Shown: positions 1 through 10,840 of the stretch, in pieces
Layout: every line of letters starts with the position of its first letter
Numbering within the stretch: position 1 is the stretch's first letter
Assembly: GCA_029204045.2 (NCBI GenBank)
Contig: CM055075.1
Span: forward strand, 22,254,491 to 22,318,490
DNA: 64,000 nucleotides
From: Tillandsia leiboldiana
Taxonomy: Eukaryota > Streptophyta > Magnoliopsida > Poales > Bromeliaceae
Reading direction: 5' to 3'
Notes under the pieces: generated by a model
The model's database searches: none
Seen by the model: only the letters and a program-made list of their open reading frames with translations
What the model was told of the DNA's origin: nothing
Translations under genes and position numbers: made by a program

Positions 1-248
1 TGGTTCTGATAACAACTGTGATGCCCCACTTTTCAAGGGGTCACCCATCCTAGACCAACTCTAGTCCTAGCACGCTTAATTTTCTTAATTTCTTGGGCCT
101 AGCCACCACCCAAAATGCCATAGTCGAGTTAAGAGGTTTAGCCCTATTGTATCTTATATATAGGTCTTTTTAGATTGGAGAAGTTATTCCAGAAGCCAAG
201 CTAAACGCATACTTAATCCTTTCCTACTATGTCGAGAAAGTATAGACA
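1..248 (-). mobile_element. Cassandra-like TRIM: primer-binding site and one LTR, cut by the window edge
   Basis: Read on the minus strand, an LTR of about 232 bp (17-248) begins TGTCTATA and ends GGGGCATCACA. It is followed at 16-1 by a primer-binding site of the GTTGTTATCAGAACCA type, close to the initiator-Met tRNA complement. The LTR contains a TATATATA stretch (minus strand, near 155-165) and a block strongly resembling 5S rRNA. Short LTRs with a 5S-like segment and a Met-tRNA PBS are the hallmark of Cassandra TRIMs. The internal part and second LTR lie outside the window, and the inner LTR edge at 248 is inferred from the terminal ACA. The element lies immediately upstream of the 14-3-3 start, perhaps inside its 5' UTR intron. 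Confidence 0.75.
39..79 (-). promoter_or_regulatory. 5S-rRNA-like Pol III internal control region in the LTR
   Basis: On the minus strand, TTAAGCGTGCTAGG (79-66) matches the 5S box A region except for one base. TAGGATGGGTGACC (52-39) matches the 5S box C region exactly. Order and spacing are those of 5S rRNA. The rest of the 5S gene is not recognisable, so this is a captured promoter segment and not a 5S gene. Whether Pol III uses it here is unknown. Confidence 0.7.
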
Positions 249-315
249 AAAATCATATTGTTATCTTTTTATTGATTATTCTTCTATTCATAAACAGGGA
301 GAGAACTAAGGAACA

Positions 316-1876
316 ATGGCGCCAGCCGAATCATCCCGTGAGGAGAACGTGTACATGGCCAAGCTGGCGGAGCAAGCTGAGCGGTACGAGGAGATGGTGG
401 AGTTCATGGAGAAGGTGGTGAAGGCAGTTGATGGAGAGGAACTGACCGTGGAGGAGCGCAACCTCCTCTCTGTGGCCTACAAGAATGTGATTGGGGCTCG
501 CCGTGCCTCATGGCGCATCATCTCCTCCATTGAGCAGAAGGAGGAGAGCCGCGGCAATGAGGATCATGTCAACATGATCAAAGAATACCGAGGTAAGATT
601 GAGGCTGAGCTCAGCAAGATCTGTGATGGAATCCTTAAGCTGCTCGACTCCCACCTCGTGCCTTCTGCGACTGCCCCAGAGTCCAAGGTGTTCTATCTCA
701 AGATGAAGGGTGATTACCACAGGTACCAACTTGGTCTAGTACTGTTTTCTGCTTGTTACTGGGAGAAGAGCAGATTTATGAGTATATGCTTTATGTGCCT
801 TATAATGTACTGTGGAAAAGTTAATTAGTCAGTATTGTATATCTTGTTGCTAGTGAGTGGTTTAGTTTTCTAGAGTTAGTCTTCTGCCAACTCATGTTTG
901 AAGCTTGAAAAGCTAGACCAATTACTATTTGTATGTTTATAAAACTAGTTCATCAATAATATTCTACGGTATATTCTGAGTACATGTAGCACTGCCTTAT
1001 AAATTATAGGATTGTAATGCTGTTGTGACTTCATAGGTACCTTGCGGAGTTCAAGACTGGTGCCGAGAGGAAAGAAGCAGCTGAGAGCACTCTTTTGGCT
1101 TACAAGTCTGCTCAGGTAGGTTCTTTTTTTTTGGATCTACAACCTTCAAATGCCTAGCTGGTAGCTCTACATCTGTTTGTTGTGGCTTCATTTCCTTTGT
1201 GGTGCTGATGAAAAAGAAATTCTTCCGTATATGGAAAATTTTGAATTTCCTTAAGTTTAACTAGAAATAAATATTTCTGTTGGATGTCTATTTCTGCATA
1301 AAATGGTCAGTTTTGGTTATCTGAAGGCAAAATATAGTGTTGTGTTTGTATGTAGCATGCCTTAATCTTGATGAGTAAGTTGCTTTGGTTCAGCTAGCAA
1401 CTTTGAAATAAAATATCAAGAACATATTTGCTGTCAAACTTTTGGATTGTATGTCTTGTGTTTATTCAAAATTTTAATATCTTTTATAGTAGTCAGTCTA
1501 AATTTTAACATTTATACATCCGTTTAGGATATTGCGCTGGCAGAATTGCCTCCAACACATCCCATAAGGCTTGGGCTTGCACTTAACTTCTCAGTATTCT
1601 ATTATGAGATTCTGAACTCCCCCGATCGTGCATGCAATCTTGCTAAACAGGTTTGCTTCCTCAGTTCTTTTAGTTCTAATGTACTAGATAAATTTTAATG
1701 TGACATTCATAAACTGCTCTACATGTTACCAGCTGTTTATCAGTATAATTTGCATATCTTTAGTATCATTAAAGGGGTGCCCTTAAAAACTTGCTCACCT
1801 ATTCAAACATCTACTATAACAATTCGTGTAGTAATCCATGTGTTGGGAAATCAAGTATAAAATAGTTAGTGTAGAT

Positions 1877-1911
<35 letters not shown>

Positions 1912-4455
1912 CTGCATCTTGTACAAAGAGTATACTGTCGCAAAGGCCTACTGTGCACTCATAAGCATTTGCATGTGCATACTGGGAGTGTCCAGGCTGC
2001 TTCGTAGTCCCAATGTTGTCAGGCTATATACTTCCCAAGTATGCTTTAGTTGCTACATGTATTGACGAATTAGATGTATGCTTTTGTTGAAATATACAGT
2101 TCTTTGTGTCATAGAAATTATTTAGTAGAATAACAGATAAACTAGTCGTCATTTAGAAAGAAGCAGCAGCTTTATTTTTCTATATTACTTATTTTAATTA
2201 ACACTTTTTCTTGGGTGCCTATGATTGTTCTCTATTTGGTCCAAAATACACATTTTAATGTTCTTCATTGTGTTCCTTTTATTTACTATAATCTTTAAAA
2301 CATTTGCCTTTTCACACTTTTCATTCGGCTGTCCACACCATAGTAAATGCCCTAATGAAAAGCATTTCCATTGTGAAAGAGGATCATTTCATTTTTAGAT
2401 TTTATGCTGCTTATTTTCATGCTATTTTACTGCATTGTCAGAATTATGTATTAGCTGGAAATTAAGAAAGAATCCGGTTATAAAGGAAATCCAAATAACT
2501 CCTTAAGCTGTGGAAGTTGTATATGATCTGGTTTGCCTACCTTATTTTAAGTAGTTTTACTATTTTTGAGTCTGAGTTTGACTCAAATTAGGTAGCCTAT
2601 CATGATAATAAGCCGATCTGGGAATACCTTGGATATTTTAGAATCCTCTTTGTTGGGCAATTTTGTGCAATCTTGTGCCTCCTTATATATTGCTATGGAG
2701 ATTTGAAAGTTCGACTATTTTGTGTGATTTATTCTTATTTTTTAAAACATAGTTCTATTCTGTTGTCTATTTTTTTACCTCTTCCTATTTTATCTTCTTT
2801 CCTCTTTAAAATCTCTATCTTTTTTTCTTTGACCATTTTTTCCTCCGTCGAGACATTCATATTTATTTTCTTCTTTCATAGTTCAGATTTATCCCAAAAC
2901 TGGAGAAATTATTGCCCAAGCCGATCCGCCACATCAACTGTGGATCATGCTGTTGATTTGTTCTCTATAAACTGTACTTTGAGCCTCATTTGCTACTTTA
3001 TCCTGATTTCTAAATTATGTCTTTAAAAGTGGTGAGGGTTGAATGTTAAAGATGGGATGAAAGGCATGATCAGTAAGTGGTCCATGACTGATGCGGTGGA
3101 CAAGGTCCATGCAGTGATTTCTCAAAACCTTGCTGAAATTGGCAAAATTCACTTTTTCCGTAAAGGGATCAATAGTCCTTTTGGGGCCCTTATTCACTTC
3201 TTTTGGAACAATCTGATATATAGAAAGGAATGAGACTTTTAATTTGGCAGAGGTGATTGCTAATGATTTTGCTCGTCTTTCATTTGGAGATTTCATAACT
3301 CAAATAAGATTTGAGTGGTGCAAGAGAATCTATAGGATGAATTTTGATAGTTTCTTTTGAGAACTCATGAAGCTGATCCCTTCTAGTGTTGGGGTTGCAT
3401 GAGTTTATATTAGCGATATTTATTGATTATTAGCAATGGTGGCACTTGTTTTCTAGACAATATAGGGGACAGTCAAAACAATAGGCCGTTTTGCACAGAG
3501 AGCCAATCAATTTATGGTTTTATTAACTCTAGGACTTTGCATGATTAGTCACCACAAACCCTTAATGACTATAAATATAATGCATTTGTGCAAAACTGTG
3601 CCATACACCCCCCCACATGTTCATCTCAAATATGCATTTAATGCATGGTGGGACCTAACGGTGTAAATATTTGATTACGCTAAATGAGGAATTTCTGATT
3701 ATATATCCTGCATGGAACGAGTACTCTTGGTAAAACCTGACAGTGGGGTATGCGATGCTGCCAATGATTTCACTTATCATACTAGAGAAACAGAAAGATC
3801 AACCATATATTGGTGTGTTACCTTTAATGTATAGTCATCTCATATTTTCTTAATTTAGCATAATATGTCATGTGTTACTCAAGAGATCTATCTCATACCC
3901 TGGTCATATACATGGTGGATATCAGGCGGACCGTGCCACTTGCGATGTGAGAATCAAATTTAGACTCTCTTAGAACTGAAGGAGCTTATGACTTGCTTTG
4001 ATATTATGTTTATCCAAAAGATCAAACTAATAGAAAGTGTAGAAATAGTTTTCATAGCAACTAAAGCTCATTTTTTTCCTTCACAAGTTGTCCTCTGCTA
4101 GTTCTTATTGGTACCTATCTTTTCTACCTTAGATTTGACACTAAATTGTTGTTCCTTTTTGTTCCTTTTTTCTTCCAACAGGCATTCGACGAGGCGATCT
4201 CCGAGCTCGACACCTTGGGTGAAGAATCCTACAAAGACAGCACATTGATCATGCAGCTCCTTCGGGACAACTTAACTCTATGGACTTCCGACATCGCAGT
4301 ATGTTCTGTTCCTCTTACGTCTGGATCTTCATTAGAAAATATTAGGTTAAACTTTTTCTTCATTTTCTTGTGTCTCATGTTTCTTGATCTTTCCTCACCA
4401 GGATGATGGAGAAGAAATTAAGGAGGCCCCTAAGAAGGAAGGGGAGGACCAGTAA
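316..4455 (+). CDS. 14-3-3-like (GF14-type) phosphoserine/threonine-binding adaptor protein, five coding exons
   Basis: Coding exons are 316-722, 1037-1115, 1528-1650, 4182-4298 and 4402-4455. All four introns are GT-AG, and the joined frame encodes 259 residues, the usual 14-3-3 length. The first signature ([19 protein letters not shown]) lies near residues 48-66 and the second ([21 protein letters not shown] region) in exon 4. The phosphate-binding pocket residues are present: K56, R63, R136 and Y137 by analogy with zeta K49, R56, R127 and Y128. Intron 1 splits the codon for R136. The last exon encodes only the variable acidic tail. 14-3-3 proteins are dimeric adaptors that bind phosphorylated clients in the cytosol and nucleus. 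The ATG at 316 is the first in frame. A good acceptor (AG at 296-297 after a T-rich tract) just upstream suggests a 5' UTR intron whose donor is outside the window. The gene appears intact; the isoform cannot be assigned. Confidence 0.95.
1651..4181 (+). other. Long third intron of the 14-3-3 gene (2.5 kb)
   Basis: It starts GTTTGC and ends CCAACAG. It is AT-rich with a 30-T run at 1878-1907. Short open frames inside it (for example 2673-3026 and both strands around 3015-3296) match no family I recognise. A possible small MITE sits at 3484-3602. The length suggests growth by insertion, but no coding transposon remains. Confidence 0.8.
3484..3602. repeat. Possible 119-bp MITE in intron 3
   Basis: The left end reads GGCCGTTTTGCACA. 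The right end, reverse-complemented, reads GGCACAGTTTTGCACA, so the termini are inverted with a 2-base gap. ATA flanks both sides (3481-3483, 3603-3605). The 3-bp duplication would fit a Harbinger-size target site, but ATA is not the usual TWA. Confidence 0.3.
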
Positions 4456-5038
4456 CGGGCCCAATCAAATCACGGATTGTTACGATGCCGATATCTGCCC
4501 ATTAATTTGTGGTTCATTTTTTTATCATAGATGTAATGGGGATGTATTTGCAATTGTTGTTGCGTTTTAACTTCGCTTGCGATTGTATGCTTTAATGCGA
4601 CATATTTGTGCTTATTAAGTGTAAGATTGGATTTAAATAGTGATTGTTCTATGGTTTAGTCAAAAGGTGTCTGTTGGCTTATAAATAGACAGTTGAATAA
4701 TCTCTGGATCATCGTCACAGTTCCTGCAGTGACTTCTTAGACTATGTTAGTGTGTTTATTGTGTTACTTTGTTTGCATTTTTTGAAACGAAGGATTTTAC
4801 AATTCAGATGCTGAATCTATTAATATGGTTTGGTATTGGCAAATCTAACCTGATGGAGAATCTGATGGGGATAGAATTGATTCCTTTAGATTTTAAATTT
4901 TATTTTTAATTTTTTAAATTATTCTATATATTTGTTCTAATTGTTTTGTAAATGTTTCAAGAATTTTTATGTGAAATTAATTTTTTAAAACCAGGGGTAT
5001 GTTTAAGAGTTTTTTTACTTGTGTTTGGATCAGAAAGA
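4456..5038 (+). other. 14-3-3 3' UTR and downstream intergenic DNA
   Basis: The stop codon is at 4453-4455. AT-rich sequence follows with no clear AATAAA signal and no further coding potential. The exact transcript end cannot be fixed from sequence. Confidence 0.6.
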
Positions 5039-5047
5039 TTTTTAAAA

Positions 5048-5219
5048 GGAAAATGCTATATGTACACCTGTAAGGGGTGTACATCTCACACCCCCACCCA
5101 TCTAAGGGTGGGGGTGTGATGATGGGTCACTTGATGTGATTCGTAAAAAATATCGCCACCATTAAAATGGTGGAGATGTATGATGTACACCCCTTCGGGG
5201 TGTACATGTAGCATTGCTC
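5048..5219. mobile_element. Mutator-like MITE, 172 bp
   Basis: The ends form inverted repeats of about 21 bp (17 of 21 match), sharing the core ATGCTAYATGTACACC. An identical 9-bp sequence, TTTTTAAAA, flanks both ends (5039-5047 and 5220-5228), the target-duplication length of Mutator/MULE elements. The interior is itself partly palindromic (ACACCCCCACCC / GGGTGGGGGTGTG around 5088-5120). There is no coding capacity. The AT-palindromic duplication is a favoured type of site and slightly weakens the argument. Confidence 0.75.
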
Positions 5220-5288
5220 TTTTTAAAATTGCCTCATTTTTTTCAGATTAGAATTATATTTTAATGGCTATAAATATTGCTTATAGCT

Positions 5289-5432
5289 TATAATTGGTGG
5301 AATTTATTTTATTTTTAAATTTTTTAATGGGTGGGGTGCATGATGCACACTCTATTTAGAGTGGTAAAATTTATTTTATCTTTTAATGGATGGGTGTATG
5401 ATGCACACTTTATTTAGAGTGTGTAATTTTAG
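5289..5432. repeat. Imperfect tandem duplication, unit about 70 bp
   Basis: Two adjacent diverged copies share AATTTATTTTAT, then TTTTAATGG, GATGCACACT and TATTTAGAGTG. The first is at about 5289-5363 and the second at about 5364-5432. No function is evident. Confidence 0.6.
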
Positions 5433-5557
5433 AGATAAAGTGATGGTAGAATAAATTTTGGCCTTTTGTGTTAGATTGCTATCATGTTATTTTTTTTTCT
5501 CTTGTGACGGTGGCAAATATCTGTTAATTTTTAAGATACTTTCTTCTCTCTTCTTCA

Positions 5558-5600
<43 letters not shown>

Positions 5601-6535
5601 CTTTCTTATTCCTTTTTAAACCCTTATTCTATAATTTTTGTAATATTATTCTATTTTTTTTTATTTTTTTTTGAAATTCAGTTTTATATAAATTTAGATT
5701 CATCACTAGTAAGATATATTAGCTTTTTTTTTTCTATTATTATTTCTCTTGCATTAGTTTCAATATAAAAGCAAAAAATCGATCTTAAAATAATTTAAAA
5801 AGTGTTTCTTAAATTGAAGATGAGGCCCGCGATGCGCTCCTGTAGCAGTCGGCTGTTATGTGGCCCGATCGGCCACACCGATGGCATCTCCCATCTCGCT
5901 CCTCGCATCGCTGGGCCTAATGTGCTTCTATACAAATCACGCACCGAGGCCACGCACCGAGGCCGGGAGAAAACCACCCCCTAGAATGTGACTATGAGGC
6001 GCGAGTGCTTAGTGCACCGCTCGGAGCTAGATTGACCCCTAGAACCACCCAAGAATTGTTTCTTGTCTTTTACCTTGGCTTTCTCGAATGCCTCGCGCTT
6101 CCGACGCACGATGACCTCGCCGTGCTCAACCAATCTGTCACGTCACGAGACTGTTAATTTGGTCGGTTTAGGCACGCCAACAGACCCGCCAATCGGACAT
6201 GACCTCTCTATATTCGAAATGAACATAAATCATTTTAATCACAAAATATGAATACAATGAGATACACATGAATATTAAAGTGAATTTAAACTAAATATTC
6301 AACTTTAAATATAAAATCATTTGCATAAAGTTGAAACTATAAGGTACTTGAATGAATATTTAAATACATATTTAATTATAATTTTTTTCTTTTCTTTTTC
6401 CTCACTCAAAATACAATATTCACTCTATACTCAAAAAGTAAATATCACTGGATCCTCTAGGTCCTCTACTCTGTCAAGCCCTTGTCCCTATCGCATGCCT
6501 TACTGACTGTACTTGGATATGCAAAAAGTATAAAT
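5433..6535. other. Intergenic DNA without a supportable gene
   Basis: It contains a 36-T run at 5560-5595 and a GC-rich patch at about 5817-6200 that stands out from its AT-rich surroundings. The patch includes a short direct duplication, CACGCACCGAGGC, at about 5940-5965. It may be an old transposon fragment. The 60-residue frames open on both strands there are expected from base composition. Confidence 0.5.
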
Positions 6536-7807
6536 TGTTAAGGAATTTGTATTGACGTATTTCGTGAAGTGTTCTAAGTCTTTGAAGATTGAAGATGAAG
6601 AATTATGGATCATACACATCAATCTCAAGAAGAATGAATTCAAAAAGATCAGGTATGCTTAACTAAATAATTTTGGTGATCCGAATACTTTCTTGTAGTT
6701 TAGAAACACTTGGAATATTTTTCATCGCATAACAATAAAAAACTAGACAATTTCAGTGTTTAGGATCCGGATCAGGGCATTCCAGTCCGGACCCCGAACA
6801 GAGTTGAGTTCATGCGTAATTCCAGTCCGGAACAGTCCCCAGTCAGTCCGGACCCCGAACTATGTGTTTGTTGAAATCGCATGAACAGTCCGGATCAGGG
6901 AATTCCAGTCCGGACCCCGAACTTATTTTTCTGGAAAAATTCTATCAAAAGACGACAGTCCGGATCAGACTAATCCAGTCCGGACCGTCGAGCACGAAAA
7001 TTCCAGATAAGTTAGTTTTTGATGCTTATCTTTTTTCAAAGGTTTCTAACCTATAAATAGACCCTTATTTTCATCTTTTAGGGTTAATCCAGGTAATCCA
7101 AATAACGGAGATAATCAAAATCCACATATAGAGAAGAAAGGAAAACACAATTAATATTATGTTTCTTCGTCTATATTGATCAATTTGATTCTAGGATTTC
7201 CAAACTCTTATTTCTTGTAGAATCAAATTGATGAATACTTAGATGGCGTTTTTTTATCTATCTTTGATCTAAGTATTCGACGGATTATCATCACCAATAA
7301 ACAAACAACGATTTCTCAAAATCGGCGCGTGGATTCGCGTGGCCTTGTGGATTCAAGGTGCTACCGCTCTCGTGGATTCGGAGTGAGGTACGTTCGTGTG
7401 ATAGATACGTGCTACATTGGTGAAGATCGTGGATTCGGTTGGACGTCGCGGATTTGATGTTGGACGTTGTGGATTCGGCGTTGGACGCAAATAGTGGATT
7501 CGATTCGAGGCGCGTTGTGGAACGAGCGGAGAAGATCTACTTGGAGCGTATGGAAAAGGTTGAATCGTAGGGTTACGGTAAATCACCTTGTACGTGTTTA
7601 ATCTTAGTGGATTTCGCCGTGTTATCGGTCCCGTGATTTTTTTACTCTTGTGACGGAGTTTTCCATGTAAAATCTTGCGTGCTTTATTTGTTTTACGCAT
7701 TGGGTTATTTTTTACGCAATGATTTGATGTGTTTATTGTTTACACCTATTCACCCCCCCTCTAGGTAGTTTTTCCCCTATTCAGATCCATTATTAACATA
7801 ACCCACA
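6536..7807 (+). repeat. C1 5' LTR
   Basis: It begins TGTTAAGGAATTTG and ends ATAACCCACA. U3 contains CGG-core repeats of the form AGTCCGGAYC between about 6768 and 6995. The TATA box CTATAAATAG is at 7051-7060. The R/U5 part carries the GTGGATTC hairpin series (7323-7510), partly eroded, for example GCGGATTT in one unit. Confidence 0.85.
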
Positions 7808-7840
7808 AGTGGTATCAGAGAGGGAATAGGGTTGTAAACA

Positions 7841-8765
7841 ATGGTTGAAGGTGGAAACATCAATAGACCACCATTCTTCGATGGAACAAATTATGCATAT
7901 TGGAAAGTACGCATGAGAGCGTTTTTAATTTCCATCGATGAACGGGTTTGACAATCAATTGAGTTTGGATGGTCATATCCTACTGAGATTATTGTCGATG
8001 TTGCCACCATCAAATATAGGTCGAAATGGACCAAGGAAGAGATTGATGCATCTTCTTACAACGGCAAGGAAATTAATGCTTTATTTAATGTCTTGTCTCA
8101 AACTGAGTTTTCTCGCGTCTCGACATGTGAGACCGCGAAAGAAATCTGGGATACTCTACAAGTTACACATGAGGGTACAAGCCTTGTGAAGATTCAAAAA
8201 CTGTAGATGCTTACGAGCAAATTTGATTCAATTCATATGACAGAAAATGAATCTTTCATAGATTATTATACACGATTGCAAGATATCGTAAATACATGTG
8301 CTGACTTGGGAGAGAAAATTCCAGAATCGAAAGTTGTAAGAAAGATTTTGAGAACTCTTCATGAAAGATTTCGTTCTAAGGTCGCAGCTATTGAAACAGT
8401 AAAACACCCGGACGAAATCAAAGTAGAAGAATTAGTTGGTGCACTTTAAACTTATGAAATGGCTTTTCCTACTAACTATTCTTCTGGAAAGCCTTTCTCT
8501 TCTTCTAAGTCTTCAGGTTTTCCATTGAAATCAACAAAGGAAGAAGACGCGGATTCATCCTCCTCAGACGCTGATGATAATCTATCCATAGAGGATTTCG
8601 AGAAATAGATTGCATTCTTGACAAGGAAATTTCGCCGAAACTTTCGAAGGAAAAATTCAAGCAAACCATCATCCTTCGTTAAGTCTAAGAAAGGCAAAGG
8701 AAATTCAAGCTTTAAATCAAGAAAGCAAGAGGGTTCTTCAAAGGACAAGAAGAACAACGAGGGAC
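7841..8765 (+). pseudogene. gag remnant of C1
   Basis: The translation follows the Sirevirus Gag of C3 and C4 from the start (MVEGGNINRPPFFDGTNYAY) through the region just before the first zinc knuckle. It is interrupted by a TGA near 7949, a TAG near 8203, a TAA near 8447 and a TAG near 8607, and it stops at the X insertion. It would have encoded the capsid/nucleocapsid polyprotein that packages retrotransposon RNA. No function remains. Confidence 0.85.
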
Positions 8766-9176
8766 TGTCACGCCTCGGGGTGAAACTGCGACCCGGGCTC
8801 GCCAACAGATCCGCCGCCTATAAAAAACGTCGCATAGGCGAAGCGTCAAACCTGCAAGAAAAGGGACTACAGCTAAACAGATATCAGAGCTATAAAGAAA
8901 ACTGCTGTAAAACTAAAATCCAACCATCTGTACAACTGAAAATAAAGGTACAATATCCATCTCCCATAAGTGATAATCATATAATATCCTCCAATACAAA
9001 ACCCAGAACTCAACAGGGAGGTAACCTGAAATAATACAACAGTGTACAGGCTCTCAGTACAAGTCAGATCCTCACAATACAATAATCTCTCAAAGAGGAA
9101 AAAGAAAATAACTAATCTACTGACTGTACTATAGATCTCCAATGTGGGGGTATAACTACTCTCCAAGGACAGGTAG
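8766..9176 (-). mobile_element. X: end of a long Ty3/gypsy-type LTR inserted in C1 gag
   Basis: On the plus strand it starts TGTCACGCCTCGGGG, the reverse complement of an LTR end CCGAGGCGTGACA. It then follows the terminal part of the G1/G2 LTR (ACTGCGACCCGGGCTCGCC is shared). It breaks off after ACAGGTAG at 9176, where Y begins. The flanking GGGAC (8761-8765) would be one copy of the target duplication. Only about 410 bp is visible. Confidence 0.7.
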
Positions 9177-9510
9177 TGTCACACCCCGGGTGTAGACCAG
9201 AACCCGGGCGTGTCCACAGATCCGCCGTGCACACGGAATTCCTCGTGTACACGAAGCGCTGGTAACCTGCTCAGATATAAAAAATGGAATAAAAGAGCAT
9301 AAAAACAGAGCTGAACTAAAACTAATACATCTCAGACCAAAGCTGGAAATAAAAGTACAATAACTCTCAAATAAATACATAAGTCTCTCCCAGCTCACCA
9401 AATAAATACAACCAGCTGGTAGAAGCCAGACCCAAAATAAAAGGAAATACAACTGCCTGAGTGTATAAGGGATACAATCAAAATAATGCTATGCTCGCAA
9501 ACGGGGTAGA
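9177..9510 (-). mobile_element. Y: end of a second, distantly related LTR, inserted in X
   Basis: It starts TGTCACACCCCGGG (reverse of CCCGGGGTGTGACA). The architecture is like the G-type LTR ends, but the sequence is different. It is interrupted at 9510 by G2. Its continuation on the far side of G2 is the 46-bp piece at 48650-48695, based on the shared TCTAC duplication. Confidence 0.65.
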
Positions 9511-10840
9511 TGTCACGTTTCGGGGTCGAAACTGCGACCCGGGCTCGCCAATAGATCCGCCACCTATATGGAAGGCCCCGCATAGGCGAAGCGCCCAACC
9601 TGGAAGGAAAATGCTACAGCTAAACAGATATCAGAGCTATAAAATAAACTGCTATAAAACTAGAATAAACCAACTGTACAACTGAAAATAATGGTACAAT
9701 ATCCATCTCCTATAAGTGATAATCATACAATATCCTCAAATACAAAGATCTCTCAAAAGCGGAAAAATAACTAATCTACTGACTGTACTCAGGATCTCCA
9801 ATGAAGGGGTACCGCTACGCTCCACAGACGGGTAGGGATCTAGCTCGCGACTCCCTCGCCTCGTACAGCAACCGCAGAATAAGCAACACCCGCTAAGACT
9901 TTGCAAAATAAAGGAGAGAAAAAAAAAAGGAGGGGGAAAACCCCCAATGGGTGTGAGAACTACACCAAAAGGGAGTTCTCAGTGGGTACCACCGCCAGAC
10001 CCGACGATCTGCCCACTAAGTCTACTAGAGGCATAAGATAACAATGCAGTAAAAACTGAACAAGAAAAGCTGGAGATACACTACAGCTACCATGCCTCCA
10101 TCTAAATGCTCAATGGGTGTTACAGATGAAAATATATACAACTACTCGCACCCAAGGTGCTCAATCGACCCAATCGAATTGACTGCCTCATAGGGTCCAG
10201 TCAAGCTTGCGCCCACCTACTACCACACATCCACAAGAGGACGGGACTTACGTAGGGCGTCCCACACGGACTAACTCACCCCTCGCGAAAAACTGCCTCA
10301 ACATGCCCAACATCGCATCCACTGCGAAAACTGCCTCAACAAGCCAACCATCGCATCCACTGCGGCATCTCAGGGGGCGCGACCCCAACTGAGGAAAACG
10401 GTGCGGCATAGAGTATCGAACATTGGCACCTGCAGGCTATAGTCAAAATCCACGCTCACTCTCAAAACGGAAGGACTCAAGATCCCCAAACATCTCGCAC
10501 GACGGTCGGAGTACTCTCGACGACTCAGCTAACTAGTTCTCACGAATCTCGAGACACTAACGAACTCAACCAACTCGTGGCACAGAACACACTGGCCGGG
10601 GATACTCCACAGCCGGGACCACTGTCGACCCAAACGGCTCCCAAAACGAAACACCCAACTCGCCACGCTAAACACACAGGCTGGAGGTACTCCACAGCCG
10701 GGATCGACCCACAACTCAGGGCTAGCAAAACTGGTCGGACGACACTCAACGACCCGGGACCACCGTCAACCCCAACGGTTCCCAACAATACTAGCACAGG
10801 TCTAAACTCAGCTACTAGACTCCACTTAGCCCCCAGGCAC
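9511..10840 (-). mobile_element. G2: 3' part of a solo Ty3/gypsy-type LTR, split by Sirevirus C4
   Basis: Read on the minus strand from 10840 to 9511, this matches the second part of the G1 LTR (for example CGGTGGTCCCGGGTCGTTGA and the terminal CGACCCGGGCTCGCC region) and ends in ACGTGACA. It is followed by TCTAC (plus-strand GTAGA, 9506-9510). The first part of the same LTR is at 48696-51126 and is preceded by TCTAC. At 10840 it abuts the C4 3' LTR with GTGCC (plus-strand GGCAC, 10836-10840), the other copy of the C4 target duplication. Confidence 0.8.

Larger units (their letters stand above)
6536..8765 (+). mobile_element. C1: decayed Sirevirus (Ty1/copia), 5' LTR plus gag, broken by a later insertion
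   Basis: The order is LTR (6536-7807), Met-tRNA PBS TGGTATCAGAG (7810-7820), then gag from 7841. It is related to C3 and C4 but clearly older: the LTR repeats have a different consensus and gag has several stops. At 8766 the gag reading is cut by the end of another LTR (X) in the opposite orientation. The rest of C1 is not seen in this window. Confidence 0.85.

Noticed and set aside
508..729. Antisense open frame across 14-3-3 exon 1
   Set aside because: Shadow of the real coding exon.
3015..3296. 93-residue frame in the third 14-3-3 intron, with an overlapping plus-strand frame
   Set aside because: No recognisable domain and no transcript structure. Could be an old processed fragment, but nothing supports it.
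5795..6251. Short frames on both strands in the GC-rich patch
   Set aside because: No similarity recognised; composition effect.
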